From the NCBI RefSeq assembly GCF_010093045.1, contig NZ_CP048115.1:682001-746000 (forward strand): a stretch of DNA of 64,000 nt, written 5' to 3'. This stretch comes from Mucilaginibacter sp. 14171R-50 (GTDB taxonomy: Bacteria > Bacteroidota > Bacteroidia > Sphingobacteriales > Sphingobacteriaceae). The notes beneath the pieces are model-generated. The model had not been told where the DNA came from. It did no database searches and worked only from the letters and a program-made list of their open reading frames with translations. Made by a program: the position numbers and the translations under genes. Shown here piece after piece: positions 47,509-56,885 of the stretch. Each line of letters opens with the position of its first letter. Within the stretch, counting starts at the first letter, position 1.

Positions 47509-48401
47509 TCCAAACGGAAGGCTTGTCTTTTAGCTTCGGCAATCAGCAAGTTGTTAAATCGCTGTCGTTGCAAGTGCCGGCAGGTAGTATATACGGTTTT
47601 TTAGGGCCAAACGGTGCCGGTAAAACCACCACCATTAAAATGCTGCTTAACCTATTACGTACGGGCGAAGGCAGCATTCGTATTTTCGGGCTCGAGCTTG
47701 AAGCCAACCGCATCAGCATATTATCGCAAATAGGGTCGCTGATAGAGCAGCCGGCTATATACCACCACCTAACCGGCCGCGAAAACCTGATGAACCGCGC
47801 CATGCTATTGCAGGTTGACGAACAGCGGGTGGACGAAATGCTGAAACTTGTACAGCTAACCAATGCCGCAGGCAAAAAAGCCGGACAATATTCTTTAGGG
47901 ATGAAACAACGCCTGGGTATTGCCCTTGCCTTGCTAAGCGACCCCAAATTACTGATACTTGACGAACCCACCAACGGACTTGACCCTAACGGCATTATTG
48001 AGATACGCGAACTGATGATGCGCCTGGTAACCACCGGGAAAACCGTATTTATATCGAGCCACCTGCTGGCCGAAATCGAAAAAATGGCTACCCATGTAGG
48101 CATTATCAATAACGGCGAACTAATGTTTCAGGGAACTATCCAGGAACTTCAGGATATAAGCCAGCCGCTTATCCATATTGAAACCGATAATACTGTTGAT
48201 GCCGCCAACCTGTTAAAGCGCAATAATTTTACTGTAACCGATATTAACAACGACCACTTGTTTGTTCCATTTACCTCTAAACAACAAATCGGCGAAATAA
48301 ATACGCTGCTTGTTCAAAACGGCATAACCGTTTTAGGCATCAGCAAACAGCGCAAGGACCTTGAGCGGTTATTCTTAGATATTACCACCAAAAGCAACTA
48401 A
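47502..48401 (+). CDS. ABC-2-type transporter ATPase, BcrA/CcmA-like
   Basis: 299 residues from ATG 47502 (MVIQTEGLSFSFGNQQVV); upstream in-frame codons lie within the small gene. Walker A GFLGPNGAGKTTTIKMLL, Q-loop QIGSLIEQPAIYHHLTG, signature YSLGMKQRLGIALALL, Walker B LLILDEPTNGLDPNG, H-loop ISSHLLAEIEKMATHVG. The C-terminal extension is typical of the BcrA-type efflux ATPases (bacitracin and lantibiotic resistance). Paired with the permease six bases downstream. Confidence 0.93.
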   Translation: MVIQTEGLSFSFGNQQVVKSLSLQVPAGSIYGFLGPNGAGKTTTIKMLLNLLRTGEGSIRIFGLELEANRISILSQIGSLIEQPAIYHHLTGRENLMNRAMLLQVDEQRVDEMLKLVQLTNAAGKKAGQYSLGMKQRLGIALALLSDPKLLILDEPTNGLDPNGIIEIRELMMRLVTTGKTVFISSHLLAEIEKMATHVGIINNGELMFQGTIQELQDISQPLIHIETDNTVDAANLLKRNNFTVTDINNDHLFVPFTSKQQIGEINTLLVQNGITVLGISKQRKDLERLFLDITTKSN

Positions 48402-48407
48402 ACCATC

Positions 48408-49208
48408 ATGAAAGGATTTTTACTATCATTTCAGTCCGAATTTTATAAAAGCCGCAAAACGCTTGGCTTTTGGGGTGCCATTATTTTGCCTTTACTTATA
48501 ACCGGGCTGGCATTTGTAGCCATTTATTCCAACAGCGATAAATTTGTTAAAATGCCGCCAATGATGCTGTGGGTGCAGTTCAGCATGATAAGCCTGGGCA
48601 GCATGGGTTCGTTGCTATTACCCATTTACACCATTTTTGTTGCGTACTCTGTAAACAATGTTGAACATAAGGCCGATACCTGGAAAACCCTATTTAGTTT
48701 GCCCATTTCGCGCTGGGCTGTTTATGGCGCTAAATATTTTTACGCGTTTTTCCTGCTTTTTCTGTGCCTTTCGCTGTTTACCGTATTTAATATCGCCTTT
48801 GGTAATTTACTAAGTATTGTAAAACCTTCGCTGAAGTTTAACGAGTACCATATGGAGCTGCAGCTGATGCAGGTTTTTTATAAATTATTGTTAGCTGCAT
48901 TAGGCATACTTTCCATCCAGTTTTTGCTGAGCCTTTTATGGTCGGACTTTTTGAAGCCGATGGGCCTTGGGTTTGTGGCAACCATTACCGGTGTTATACT
49001 GGCTTCAAACGATTGGAAATACAGTTACCTTTTCCCTTACGCGCACCCTATGGGCGCTATAAAAAGTATGATAAAACATAATACTAAAGGCCCTGCAAGT
49101 AGCTTCGAAATTGATATTTACACCAAAGATGTATATGTGAGCCTTATAGTAGCGGTAGTGATATTTGTTGCCGGGTACTTTATTGTGCAAAGGAAGAGTG
49201 TGAAATAG
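48408..49208 (+). CDS. ABC-2-type permease
   Basis: 266 residues with six membrane helices and an N-terminal FQSEFYKSRKTLGFWGAII segment typical of lantibiotic/bacitracin-type permeases (ABC2_membrane_4-like). Works with the preceding ATPase, probably in efflux of a membrane-active compound or in lipid handling. The adjacent LytS/LytTR pair and its candidate sites suggest induction by cell-envelope stress. Confidence 0.88.
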   Translation: MKGFLLSFQSEFYKSRKTLGFWGAIILPLLITGLAFVAIYSNSDKFVKMPPMMLWVQFSMISLGSMGSLLLPIYTIFVAYSVNNVEHKADTWKTLFSLPISRWAVYGAKYFYAFFLLFLCLSLFTVFNIAFGNLLSIVKPSLKFNEYHMELQLMQVFYKLLLAALGILSIQFLLSLLWSDFLKPMGLGFVATITGVILASNDWKYSYLFPYAHPMGAIKSMIKHNTKGPASSFEIDIYTKDVYVSLIVAVVIFVAGYFIVQRKSVK

Positions 49209-49240
49209 GAGTTAGTGGTTAGTGATTAGAGAATGGTTAA
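49209..49240 (+). repeat. 7-base tandem repeats after the permease gene
   Basis: GAGTTAG, TGGTTAG, TGATTAG, AGAATGG in phase, directly after the stop codon. Confidence 0.6.
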
Positions 49241-49304
49241 GCGGTTGTTTATAATTGCATAAATGGCTACCTTTAAAGTTAATCACTAATTTAAAGCTTC
49301 TTAT

Positions 49305-49505
49305 ATGGGCGGCCTTGGTACTCCTGAACTTATCCTGATATTTATAGCCCTATCTTACCTCGGGCTAATCACTTTTAGCTTGATTGATGCTGTCCGTTCA
49401 ACTTTCAAAGATTCGGTAACCAAGCTGATGTGGGTTTTAGTTATCCTGTTCTTCCCGTTCCTGGGTTCAATACTATACCTTACAATTGGCCGGGGTCAAA
49501 AATAG
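49305..49505 (+). CDS. PLDc_N-domain small membrane protein
   Basis: 66 residues with two membrane helices (about 7-28 and 40-60) and the PLDc_N pattern LMWVLVILFFPFLGSILYL. In larger proteins this domain precedes phospholipase D; alone it is common in Bacteroidota with no known activity. No clear link with neighbours. Confidence 0.8.
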   Translation: MGGLGTPELILIFIALSYLGLITFSLIDAVRSTFKDSVTKLMWVLVILFFPFLGSILYLTIGRGQK

Positions 49506-49654
49506 TATGAACCGGGATTAAACAGATTTTCTTGATTTAAGGATTCCTTTGAAGGGCATTAAAGCAATGGATAAGCCATGAGTGTTTGGATATCTTAATT
49601 CCCTCCCAGGGAAGGGAATCGCACACCCCATTTCCATTGATTATATCCATAATA

Positions 49655-50653
49655 TTATACGGCTTCACGAACAGATCCGTTTAACTTCATACCCTTGGGT
49701 CTTACCTCTTTTTTATCATCCCCATCTTTACGGTACTTGGCAAGGTTTATCAGCAGCACGCTGACCAGTATAATTACCAGTCCGCCTATCTGCAGCCAGG
49801 AGATGTGTTCCTGCGCAAACATTACCCCTAATAATACCGCAATAACCGGGTTTACGTACGAGTGTGTACTTACCTGCGTTGCAGGCCTAACCTGCAGCAG
49901 CCACACATAAGCGGTAAACGCCGCTATCGATCCAAAAAATATCAGGTATAAAACCGCCATCCATGCCTGGGCGGGCACTTGCGTTATGTCGAAGTTTGCA
50001 AATTCGTTATGCAGGGCGCTTGCCGGTAAAAAAGCGATGCCGACAATCAGCATTTGCCAGGCCGTGGTAACCCTTGCCGGGCTGCTGCTGCCTTTGTATT
50101 TTGAATACAAGGACCCTGCCGCCCATCCTATCGGGCCTATTACCAACAAACATACGCCCCATATCTTAGCATTGTTGTGTGTGCCGCCAAGTGTATTAAC
50201 CACCTGTTCACCAAACAGCAGTATTACGCCTGCAAAGCCTATAATTAAGCCCACAACTGTTGCGGTGCTGCGCAGGTTCTGTTTCCAGTTTCTTTTATCA
50301 AGCACCACAAACCATATAGGGTTGGCCGATACCATAATGGCTACCATAGCGCTGGGTAAAGCCTGCTCAACCCATATTACTATACCGTTGCCAACAGCAA
50401 GTAAAAGCAGGCCGCTTATGGCTGCGTTTATTACATCGCGCTTCACCCAAATTTTATCTCCCCTGAGGGCGCACCAGGCCAGCATTATCGCACCGGCGGC
50501 TATAAAGCGCATAGCACCCATCAGCATAGCTGGTATGCCGTGAATAGCCATCTGGATAAAGAAATAAGTAGAGCCCCAAACAACATACACAATAGCAAAT
50601 GCTATTACTACCAATAGGGTTGATGGCGCTCTTTGTTGTACTGTACTTATCAT
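49655..50653 (-). CDS. EamA-family (DMT) exporter
   Basis: 332 residues, ten membrane helices in two EamA repeats (about 15-150 and 165-305), starting IVYVVWGSTYFFIQMAIHG, a typical EamA opening. Such proteins export amino acids, metabolites or drugs. It lies five bases after the DoxX gene, both divergent from a MocR regulator, which in many genomes controls adjacent EamA/DMT genes. Confidence 0.9.
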   Translation of the reverse strand: MISTVQQRAPSTLLVVIAFAIVYVVWGSTYFFIQMAIHGIPAMLMGAMRFIAAGAIMLAWCALRGDKIWVKRDVINAAISGLLLLAVGNGIVIWVEQALPSAMVAIMVSANPIWFVVLDKRNWKQNLRSTATVVGLIIGFAGVILLFGEQVVNTLGGTHNNAKIWGVCLLVIGPIGWAAGSLYSKYKGSSSPARVTTAWQMLIVGIAFLPASALHNEFANFDITQVPAQAWMAVLYLIFFGSIAAFTAYVWLLQVRPATQVSTHSYVNPVIAVLLGVMFAQEHISWLQIGGLVIILVSVLLINLAKYRKDGDDKKEVRPKGMKLNGSVREAV

Positions 50654-50658
50654 TACAA

Positions 50659-51105
50659 TTACTTTTTAAAGATTAACTGATCGATGCTCCATTTGTATTC
50701 CGGCAGGGTGGCCAGCAAAAAGCTTGCGGCGCTTACCGTAAAAACAGAGTATCCTATAGGGGAATCTATCCCCCTTGAAATGGTCATCGATATAGCAAAG
50801 GCCAGCGTTAACGCCCCGCTGCCGATAGCTGCAATACGGGTAAACAGCCCAATCAGCAACATCAATCCAAAAATACCTTCTCCCAGCGTAGCCAAAACGG
50901 CCAGTGGTGTTACCAGCGCCCCGGGCAGGAACGACATGGTTTTACGGGATAACACCATAAAGTGTTCCCAATCGCCCCATCTTATATTAGGTTGCCCGTA
51001 AGTGCCTAACCAACCCAGGCGATCGGCCACCAGCCAAAGATACCCCAATGCAAGCGCGGCTCTTAAATATATGGCTGCCGGGTTATAGAATTTTGATTGC
51101 TGCAT
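50659..51105 (-). CDS. DoxX-family membrane protein
   Basis: 148 residues from ATG 51105 (MQQSKFYNPAAIYLRAALAL); a much longer frame runs back into the MocR promoter and is unlikely. Four membrane helices, with the DoxX pattern ALATLGEGIFGLMLLIGLFTRIAA. DoxX-like proteins are small quinone-related or integrity membrane proteins of unclear role. Co-transcribed with the EamA gene. Confidence 0.82.
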   Translation of the reverse strand: MQQSKFYNPAAIYLRAALALGYLWLVADRLGWLGTYGQPNIRWGDWEHFMVLSRKTMSFLPGALVTPLAVLATLGEGIFGLMLLIGLFTRIAAIGSGALTLAFAISMTISRGIDSPIGYSVFTVSAASFLLATLPEYKWSIDQLIFKK

Positions 51106-51154
51106 AATTTTTTTGTTTGCTGATATAAAAATACGAGCATAGTGGCCTATCTTT

Positions 51155-51186
51155 ATAGTCCAGATAAAACAAGCGGGATAGTCCAG
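51155..51186. promoter_or_regulatory. Direct repeats in the DoxX/MocR divergent spacer
   Basis: ATAGTCCAG twice, 51155-51163 and 51178-51186, 23 bases apart; a related AGTGGCCTAT lies just to the left (51141-51150). The second copy is directly before the MocR start. Candidate MocR operator. Confidence 0.5.
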
Positions 51187-51187
51187 T

Positions 51188-52672
51188 ATGCAGTTCGTAG
51201 CAGCTTTACTTAATATTGACAAAACACTGCCGGTGCCGGTGTATTTGCAAATAGCCAACGGCATTATATGCCACATCAGGCAGGGCACCTTAAAGCCTGC
51301 ATCGGCATTGCCAAGCAGCCGCGCCCTTGCCCAGGGCTTAAAGGTGCACCGCAATACCGTGGTTGCCGCTTACGATGAATTGTATGCCCAAAGCTGGGTG
51401 GACGTATATCCGCAAAAGGGCATTTTTATCGCCGCCAACCTGCCCGAAGTATCGCCGCGCCCCATTGCTGACAGCCCGCAAAAAACAGCATACGCCAGCC
51501 AAACTTTTTTTGAGGTTGGAGAAAATACGTTATCGCATATTAATTTATTTAACCCTGCCAAAGCGCAGAACATAGCCTTTAATGAGGGATTCCCCGATAC
51601 CCGTCTTGCTCCGTTAGATTTAATGCTGCGCGAGTACCGCCGATTTGCCAATTACCATTTTACATCAAAATATTTGTTGTACGGCGCCGAACAGGGTTCA
51701 GAAAACCTGCGGGCCGAGCTTGCCCGTTTCCTTGGCGAAACCCGTGGTTTACATGTAACGGCCGATCATATACTGATAACCAAAGGTGCGCAAATGGCTA
51801 TCTATTTAGTGTCGCAACTGCTGCTTAATAAAAACGAAACGGTTATTGCTGCCGACCCGGGCTACTGCGGTGCCAACGAAGTATTTGTGCAAACCGGCGC
51901 AAATTTAGAACTGGTACCAGTTGATGAGCTGGGCATCAACCTTGATGCGGTGGAAGATATCTGCAAAAAGAAAAAGGTGAAGCTGCTTTATGTAATACCT
52001 CATCATCACCAACCCACAACGGTAACCTTATGCTCTGAGCGGCGCATGCGGCTGCTTGAACTGGCCATGAAGTACCGCTTTGCGATTATAGAGGATGATT
52101 ACGATTACGATTTTCATTATACCAGCAGCCCGATATTGCCCCTGGCCAGTGCCGATTACTATGGTAGTGTGATATATGTGGGATCGTTTTGCAAGACTAT
52201 TGCTCCCGGTATACGCATAGGCTTTATGATAGCGCCTCCAAATCTGATAGAGCAGGCCACTAAGTTGCGCCGCATTATTGATCGCCAGGGCGAGCATTTG
52301 CTGGAGGAAGCGATGGCTAACTTATTAAAGAATGGAGATATTACACGGCATCTTAAAAAGGCCAATAAGTTATACCACGAACGGCGCGATGTATTTTGCC
52401 GCTTGTTACAGCAGCAAATTGGCGACCACGTAAGTTTTAAAATACCCGATGGCGGCTTTGCTATATGGATGAAATATGAGAACGGGTTAAAGCCAAAAGA
52501 TGTAGCCGAAAAGGCAGCTGCGATGGGCCTTGCGGTTAGCGCGGGTAAAGATTACTATTATGACAGAGCCCGCGAAAGCGAGCATATCCGCCTCGGTTTT
52601 GCGTCCATGAATTTCAAGGAGATGGAACAGGCGACAGGAATTTTGGCTAAAGCGGTAAAAAAACTGGTTTAA
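51188..52672 (+). CDS. MocR/PdxR-type regulator (GntR HTH plus aminotransferase-like domain)
   Basis: 494 residues. A GntR winged helix (about 10-80, PVYLQIANGIICHIRQGTL, then ALPSSRALAQGLKVHRNTVV) is fused to a fold-type-I PLP domain (about 110-490). The PLP lysine is in VGSFCKTIAPGIRIGF, and the preceding Asp/Tyr block is IIEDDYDYDFHY. MocR proteins sense PLP or amino-group compounds and act on nearby divergent genes, here DoxX and EamA. Its stop overlaps the convergent gene by four bases. Confidence 0.93.
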   Translation: MQFVAALLNIDKTLPVPVYLQIANGIICHIRQGTLKPASALPSSRALAQGLKVHRNTVVAAYDELYAQSWVDVYPQKGIFIAANLPEVSPRPIADSPQKTAYASQTFFEVGENTLSHINLFNPAKAQNIAFNEGFPDTRLAPLDLMLREYRRFANYHFTSKYLLYGAEQGSENLRAELARFLGETRGLHVTADHILITKGAQMAIYLVSQLLLNKNETVIAADPGYCGANEVFVQTGANLELVPVDELGINLDAVEDICKKKKVKLLYVIPHHHQPTTVTLCSERRMRLLELAMKYRFAIIEDDYDYDFHYTSSPILPLASADYYGSVIYVGSFCKTIAPGIRIGFMIAPPNLIEQATKLRRIIDRQGEHLLEEAMANLLKNGDITRHLKKANKLYHERRDVFCRLLQQQIGDHVSFKIPDGGFAIWMKYENGLKPKDVAEKAAAMGLAVSAGKDYYYDRARESEHIRLGFASMNFKEMEQATGILAKAVKKLV

Positions 52673-53463
52673 TCTTTTTTACCGTTCTCTACACGCTTAA
52701 CTTCTTCGCGGCGGTCTTTATTAAAGTCGAAGTTGTTGAACGCCGGTGTTTGGGGGATATCTACCATAAAGCTGTCAAGTTCGTCAATTTCGATAGTAAC
52801 CGAACCCGTGGTAAGGTCAATAATGTGCCCGCCACCCTTTTTATCGTCAGATAAAAAATGAAAGTGGTATCCGGTGATATTAGGCCCATCCATATATGCT
52901 GGTATGCGGTAACCCACCAGGGTACCCTTCACATTTTCGAAAGTAAAAAAATGTTGCAGGGGTAGCATGTCGGCCAGTGGCACATACGGTTTTTTTACCG
53001 GTGGGAATGCCCGGGTTTTGATGAAATTAAAGTTTCCAGTTATTTTGATGGCATAAATACCGTTTTTGTTGGACAGCAAACTATCCAGGTACAAAAAAAG
53101 GTCGTTTTTGGTCAGTTTTTGATTGTTTTGAACCGTTTTTTGGGCTTTAAAAAAATTGACTACAGTAAAGGGTGTTAACTCGGTCGCCTTAACCTCAAAT
53201 GTGCGCCCGGTAGATTGCGTTTGGTAGATCTTACCATCTAAAACCAACACCTCGCCATCCAGCTTATCAGGGGCACCCAGGCCAAAATCGCCATGCTTTA
53301 ATACTTTGGTATAGGGGTAAACTGCATCGTATAGCCCGCCGATAAATGCGCTGGCATGGCCTGCCGTATAAAGCGTATTGTTTTTTGTTTGTGCCGATGC
53401 GTTAAAAATAGCAGCAAGGCATAATACAACTGATAATAAGGCGTGGATTTTGCGACAGGTCAT
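52669..53463 (-). CDS. budA: Acetolactate decarboxylase, exported form
   Basis: 264 residues. A signal peptide (1 to about 25, ends ASAQ) is followed by the family fold: TAGHASAFIGGLYDAVYPYT, HGDFGLGAPDKLDGEVLVLD, then the zinc-binding GYHFHFLSDDKKGGGH. The enzyme turns 2-acetolactate into acetoin. Most known enzymes are cytosolic or, in some Gram-positives, secreted; a periplasmic location here is inferred from the signal peptide. No acetolactate synthase is adjacent. Confidence 0.88.
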   Translation of the reverse strand: MTCRKIHALLSVVLCLAAIFNASAQTKNNTLYTAGHASAFIGGLYDAVYPYTKVLKHGDFGLGAPDKLDGEVLVLDGKIYQTQSTGRTFEVKATELTPFTVVNFFKAQKTVQNNQKLTKNDLFLYLDSLLSNKNGIYAIKITGNFNFIKTRAFPPVKKPYVPLADMLPLQHFFTFENVKGTLVGYRIPAYMDGPNITGYHFHFLSDDKKGGGHIIDLTTGSVTIEIDELDSFMVDIPQTPAFNNFDFNKDRREEVKRVENGKKD

Positions 53464-53580
53464 AAAAGAGCGTATAGAAAATAATTGCGTGCTAAATATA
53501 CTAATATGTGCGTTATATAAGCTTAATTATAAATTGCTACTTTAGGCCGCCACAGGTGGCAATTCTTTTTACGACACGCA

Positions 53581-54342
53581 ATGGCACGATTATTTTATTC
53601 AATTATTCTATCGCTAATTATTTTCGCTTCGGTAAATGCGCAGGCGCAATACACCGCTGCTAATATACATTCGCATAACGATTATACGCGCCCAAATGCA
53701 TTTTACCATGCCTTTAACGCAGGGGCCGGGGCCATAGAGGCAGATGTATATTTACGCAACGGCCGGTTAGTGGTTTCGCATGATACCCCTACCGTCAATC
53801 ACTATGTCACTCTTCAAAAAATGTACCTGGAGCCTATATTAAAGGAAATGAAAGTTCACCCCAGGCCGCTTAACCTGTTAATTGATCTTAAAGAAGATTA
53901 TGGCCCTTTATTAAATGAACTGCTGAAAGAATTAGCTCCGCTAAAAAGTCTGATAAAGGATAATAACAACCAAAACCCCTTAAGTATTATTATTACCGGC
54001 AACCGCCCTCCGCCGGCCTACTATAATAACTACCCATCTTACATTACTTTCGACGACGACCTGCAACTGCCGCATACCCCGAATCAGTGGGCCCGTGTTG
54101 CGCAGGTAAGCCTTTGTTTCGAAAATTATTCTAAATGGCAGGGTAAGGGCGCCTTACTCCCTACTGACGAAAAAGTGCTTAAGTCGGTTATTAATGCAGT
54201 ACACGCCTCAGGGAAAAAGATCCGCTTTTGGGCGGCACCCGATAACCCCGCAGGCTGGCAAAAGTTGATGAACCTACACGCGGATATTTTATGCACCGAC
54301 AAAATTGAAGCGTTACTTCAACAACTGTCAGTAAGTAAATAA
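53581..54342 (+). CDS. Exported PI-PLC/GDPD-superfamily phosphodiesterase-like protein
   Basis: 253 residues. Signal peptide ends near AQAQ (about 23). A TIM-barrel of the PI-PLC/glycerophosphodiester phosphodiesterase superfamily: ANIHSHNDYTRPNAFYHA supplies His residues 30 and 32, GAIEADVYLRNGRLVVSHD the second metal/catalytic block, and the C-terminal HADILCTDKIE the typical ending. It probably cleaves phosphodiesters in the periplasm, but the active site differs enough from GDPD that the substrate is open. Confidence 0.8.
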   Translation: MARLFYSIILSLIIFASVNAQAQYTAANIHSHNDYTRPNAFYHAFNAGAGAIEADVYLRNGRLVVSHDTPTVNHYVTLQKMYLEPILKEMKVHPRPLNLLIDLKEDYGPLLNELLKELAPLKSLIKDNNNQNPLSIIITGNRPPPAYYNNYPSYITFDDDLQLPHTPNQWARVAQVSLCFENYSKWQGKGALLPTDEKVLKSVINAVHASGKKIRFWAAPDNPAGWQKLMNLHADILCTDKIEALLQQLSVSK

Positions 54343-54454
54343 ACCTATCATCCTTAAACAAAACACTTCTTCTTAAAATAAAATATAAAAGCGTCCTTGT
54401 TATCTGAGCCCGGGCAAAATCAGTAAGGTGGTTACTAAAACCAGTGGTATCATT

Positions 54455-55330
54455 TTACTTTAAAAAATCATTCATATATCCCAGTATGGTTTTTGTTTGC
54501 ATCATCAGGCTCACGTGGCCCTGGGCGGGCACAATGGCCAGGTGCGATTTTGGCATGGGCGCCAGATCAGCAGAAACACCGCCACCCAGTAACTGGTAAG
54601 TTTTCATTAATTCCACTTTGTCCAGTCCATCATTATCACCCGATATCAACAATACCGGCGAAGTAATTTTCGCAATATTGGCATCGCCTACATTAAAGGG
54701 TACAGCTGCAAAAGCAATCATCTGCTCAATAAACTTCCTCCATTTGGTTTTGTCGGGTGCTACGGCATCATATGCCGTTTTGATGGGCGTATGATCAAAA
54801 AAATCGGGCTTAAAATCCTTAAAACCGCCATTTATTACTGGCAGCCAGCCATCGGTTTTATAAGTAGAGGAAATAATCACTAATTTATTTACCCGCTTAG
54901 GGCTTTTTACAATTAACTGGTAAGCAACAGAGCCGCCCATGCTATAACCGGCAATGTCAGCGCTGTCAACCTTTAAATAATCCATCACTCCTTCAACATC
55001 ACTTGCCAGCGTAGCAATATCTAATCTTCTATCTGAATATGGTGTGTGCCCATGGCCTTGCATTTCAATAGCAATTACTTTCCTTGTTTTTGATAGTTCA
55101 GGTATCAACTGCCCCCAGTTCATTTCAATAGTGTAAAACGCCCCATGTATTAACACTAAAGGTTTACCCTGGCCATATATTTCGTAATAAACCGTAATGC
55201 CGTTAACAGGTGCATAACCGCTGCTTGCAGGTTTAATTTGCTGGCCGTTTGACCGTGCCGCTGTAAATAGTATAGCGGATGTAAGCAATATTGCTTTAAG
55301 GATGGTAAGTGTGTTGAATAAATTTTTCAT
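54455..55330 (-). CDS. Exported alpha/beta hydrolase
   Basis: 291 residues from ATG 55330 (MKNLFNTLTILKAILL); the longer frame lacks a signal peptide. Signal peptide, then the fold: LVLIHGAFYT (oxyanion HG), nucleophile Ser130 in IAGYSMGGSVAYQL, and the late catalytic His in PAQGHVSLMMQ. A generic lipase/esterase-like enzyme, probably periplasmic; substrate unknown. Confidence 0.88.
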   Translation of the reverse strand: MKNLFNTLTILKAILLTSAILFTAARSNGQQIKPASSGYAPVNGITVYYEIYGQGKPLVLIHGAFYTIEMNWGQLIPELSKTRKVIAIEMQGHGHTPYSDRRLDIATLASDVEGVMDYLKVDSADIAGYSMGGSVAYQLIVKSPKRVNKLVIISSTYKTDGWLPVINGGFKDFKPDFFDHTPIKTAYDAVAPDKTKWRKFIEQMIAFAAVPFNVGDANIAKITSPVLLISGDNDGLDKVELMKTYQLLGGGVSADLAPMPKSHLAIVPAQGHVSLMMQTKTILGYMNDFLK

Positions 55331-55549
55331 AAAAGCTTCAGTTTCGGGTTTGTTTTGTTGACAATACAAAGTTGTAAAGGATTTACGGATACGATGCTGT
55401 GTGAAAGTGACAATTTAAGGGGTTGTTCGCGACAAGGTCTATATCGGATAGCTGATATTCGGGATGGCATAAACAAATGATAACGCCTGGATAACGCTTG
55501 TTTAACTATTGTCGAAAGCGTACTTTGTATATTTGACAAAACTATATTT

Positions 55550-56803
55550 ATGCGATCCTATATACTTAAACTTTTTTTGCTTGTTGCTGTAAATTTGTTT
55601 ACTACAACGCTTTACGCCCAAACTAAAAGCCGTAAAGCCGTTTTTGTAATTGCTGACGGTATCCCCGCCGATGTAATTGAAAAGCTGAGGACGCCGAACC
55701 TGAATGCTATTGCCAAAGAAGGCAAATACCTGCGCGCGCATGTAGGCGGTGAAAAGAACGGCTACAGCCAAACACCCACGATATCTGCCGTGGGCTATAA
55801 CAGCTTACTTACCGGCACATGGGTAAATAAGCACAACGTTTGGGACAATGATATCAAGGCGCCTAATTATAACTATCCAACTATATTCAGGCTGTTTAAA
55901 GACCAGTATCCGACCAAGAAGATCGCTGTTTTCTCGAGCTGGCAGGATAACCGCACCAAGCTTGTTGGCGAGGGCTTGCCTGAAACCGGCAGCATACATG
56001 TTGACTACAGCGCCGATGGTTATGAACTGGACACCGTAAATTTTAAGCACGATAAAGAAAGCGCTTACATGCATCAAATTGATGAAAAGGTAATTGTAGA
56101 AGCAACGGACGCTATCCGGACAAAAGCGCCGGATCTGTCATGGATATATTTGGAATATACTGATGATATGGGCCACGCGTACGGTGATAGTCCGCAGTAT
56201 TATGCAGCTATAGAGATGATGGATAAACAAATGGGTAAGGTATGGCAAGCCATTAAATACCGCGAGCAAAAGTTTAACGAAGACTGGGTTATTTACATCA
56301 CTACAGACCATGGCCGCAGCGAGAAAGACGGCAAGGGCCATGGCGGGCAATCGCCAAGGCAGCGCTCAACCTGGATGGTAACCAATGCTAAAGGCCTTAA
56401 CACCTATGCCCAATACTATTATCCGGGCGTGGTTGATATCATGCCTTCTTTAGCGCAGTATTTAAACATAGCAATTCCGGTAAGATACAAACGCGAGGTT
56501 GATGGCATCAACCTTACCGGACCGGTATCTGTGGCACAAGCACAGGCTAACTTTATCAAGGGCACCTTAGATGTAAGCTGGAAGGCTTTAAACAAAGGCG
56601 AAAAAGTGAAGATATGGGTAGCCGCTACCAACAACGTTAAAGAAGGCCACCCCGACGATTACAAACTTGCGGGTGAATTTAATGCAGATGCAGGCCACGC
56701 GTCGGTATCTGTTAAGGATATGCCGTCAAACTTTTATAAGGTTTGTATAGAAGGGAAGTACAACACCATTAACCGCTGGGTTATTATCGATACAAAAAAG
56801 TAA
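55550..56803 (+). CDS. Exported alkaline-phosphatase-superfamily (NPP-like) hydrolase
   Basis: 417 residues with a signal peptide (1 to about 24). Metal-binding Asp36 in [10 protein letters not shown]; the nucleophile position, by spacing to the LLTG motif, is Ser79 in [15 protein letters not shown] rather than the usual Thr; second metal site [20 protein letters not shown] near 250-270. A C-terminal beta domain (about 325-417) is unlike the classic NPP. It could hydrolyse phosphate diesters or, given the neighbouring cluster, phosphono-compounds such as phosphonoacetate. It is convergent with that cluster. Confidence 0.8.
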   Translation: MRSYILKLFLLVAVNLFTTTLYAQTKSRKAVFVIADGIPADVIEKLRTPNLNAIAKEGKYLRAHVGGEKNGYSQTPTISAVGYNSLLTGTWVNKHNVWDNDIKAPNYNYPTIFRLFKDQYPTKKIAVFSSWQDNRTKLVGEGLPETGSIHVDYSADGYELDTVNFKHDKESAYMHQIDEKVIVEATDAIRTKAPDLSWIYLEYTDDMGHAYGDSPQYYAAIEMMDKQMGKVWQAIKYREQKFNEDWVIYITTDHGRSEKDGKGHGGQSPRQRSTWMVTNAKGLNTYAQYYYPGVVDIMPSLAQYLNIAIPVRYKREVDGINLTGPVSVAQAQANFIKGTLDVSWKALNKGEKVKIWVAATNNVKEGHPDDYKLAGEFNADAGHASVSVKDMPSNFYKVCIEGKYNTINRWVIIDTKK

Positions 56804-56823
56804 CAGGCTGGAGTTTATAAACA

Positions 56824-56852
56824 AAAAGGAGCACCCTTGCGGCGCTCCTTTT
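56824..56852. terminator. Bidirectional terminator between the NPP-like gene and the flavoenzyme gene
   Basis: Arms AAAAGGAGC / GCTCCTTTT with an 11-base loop and A/T flanks. Confidence 0.75.
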
Positions 56853-56885
56853 CTATTAAATCAAGTGATCATCCACATAACGGTA

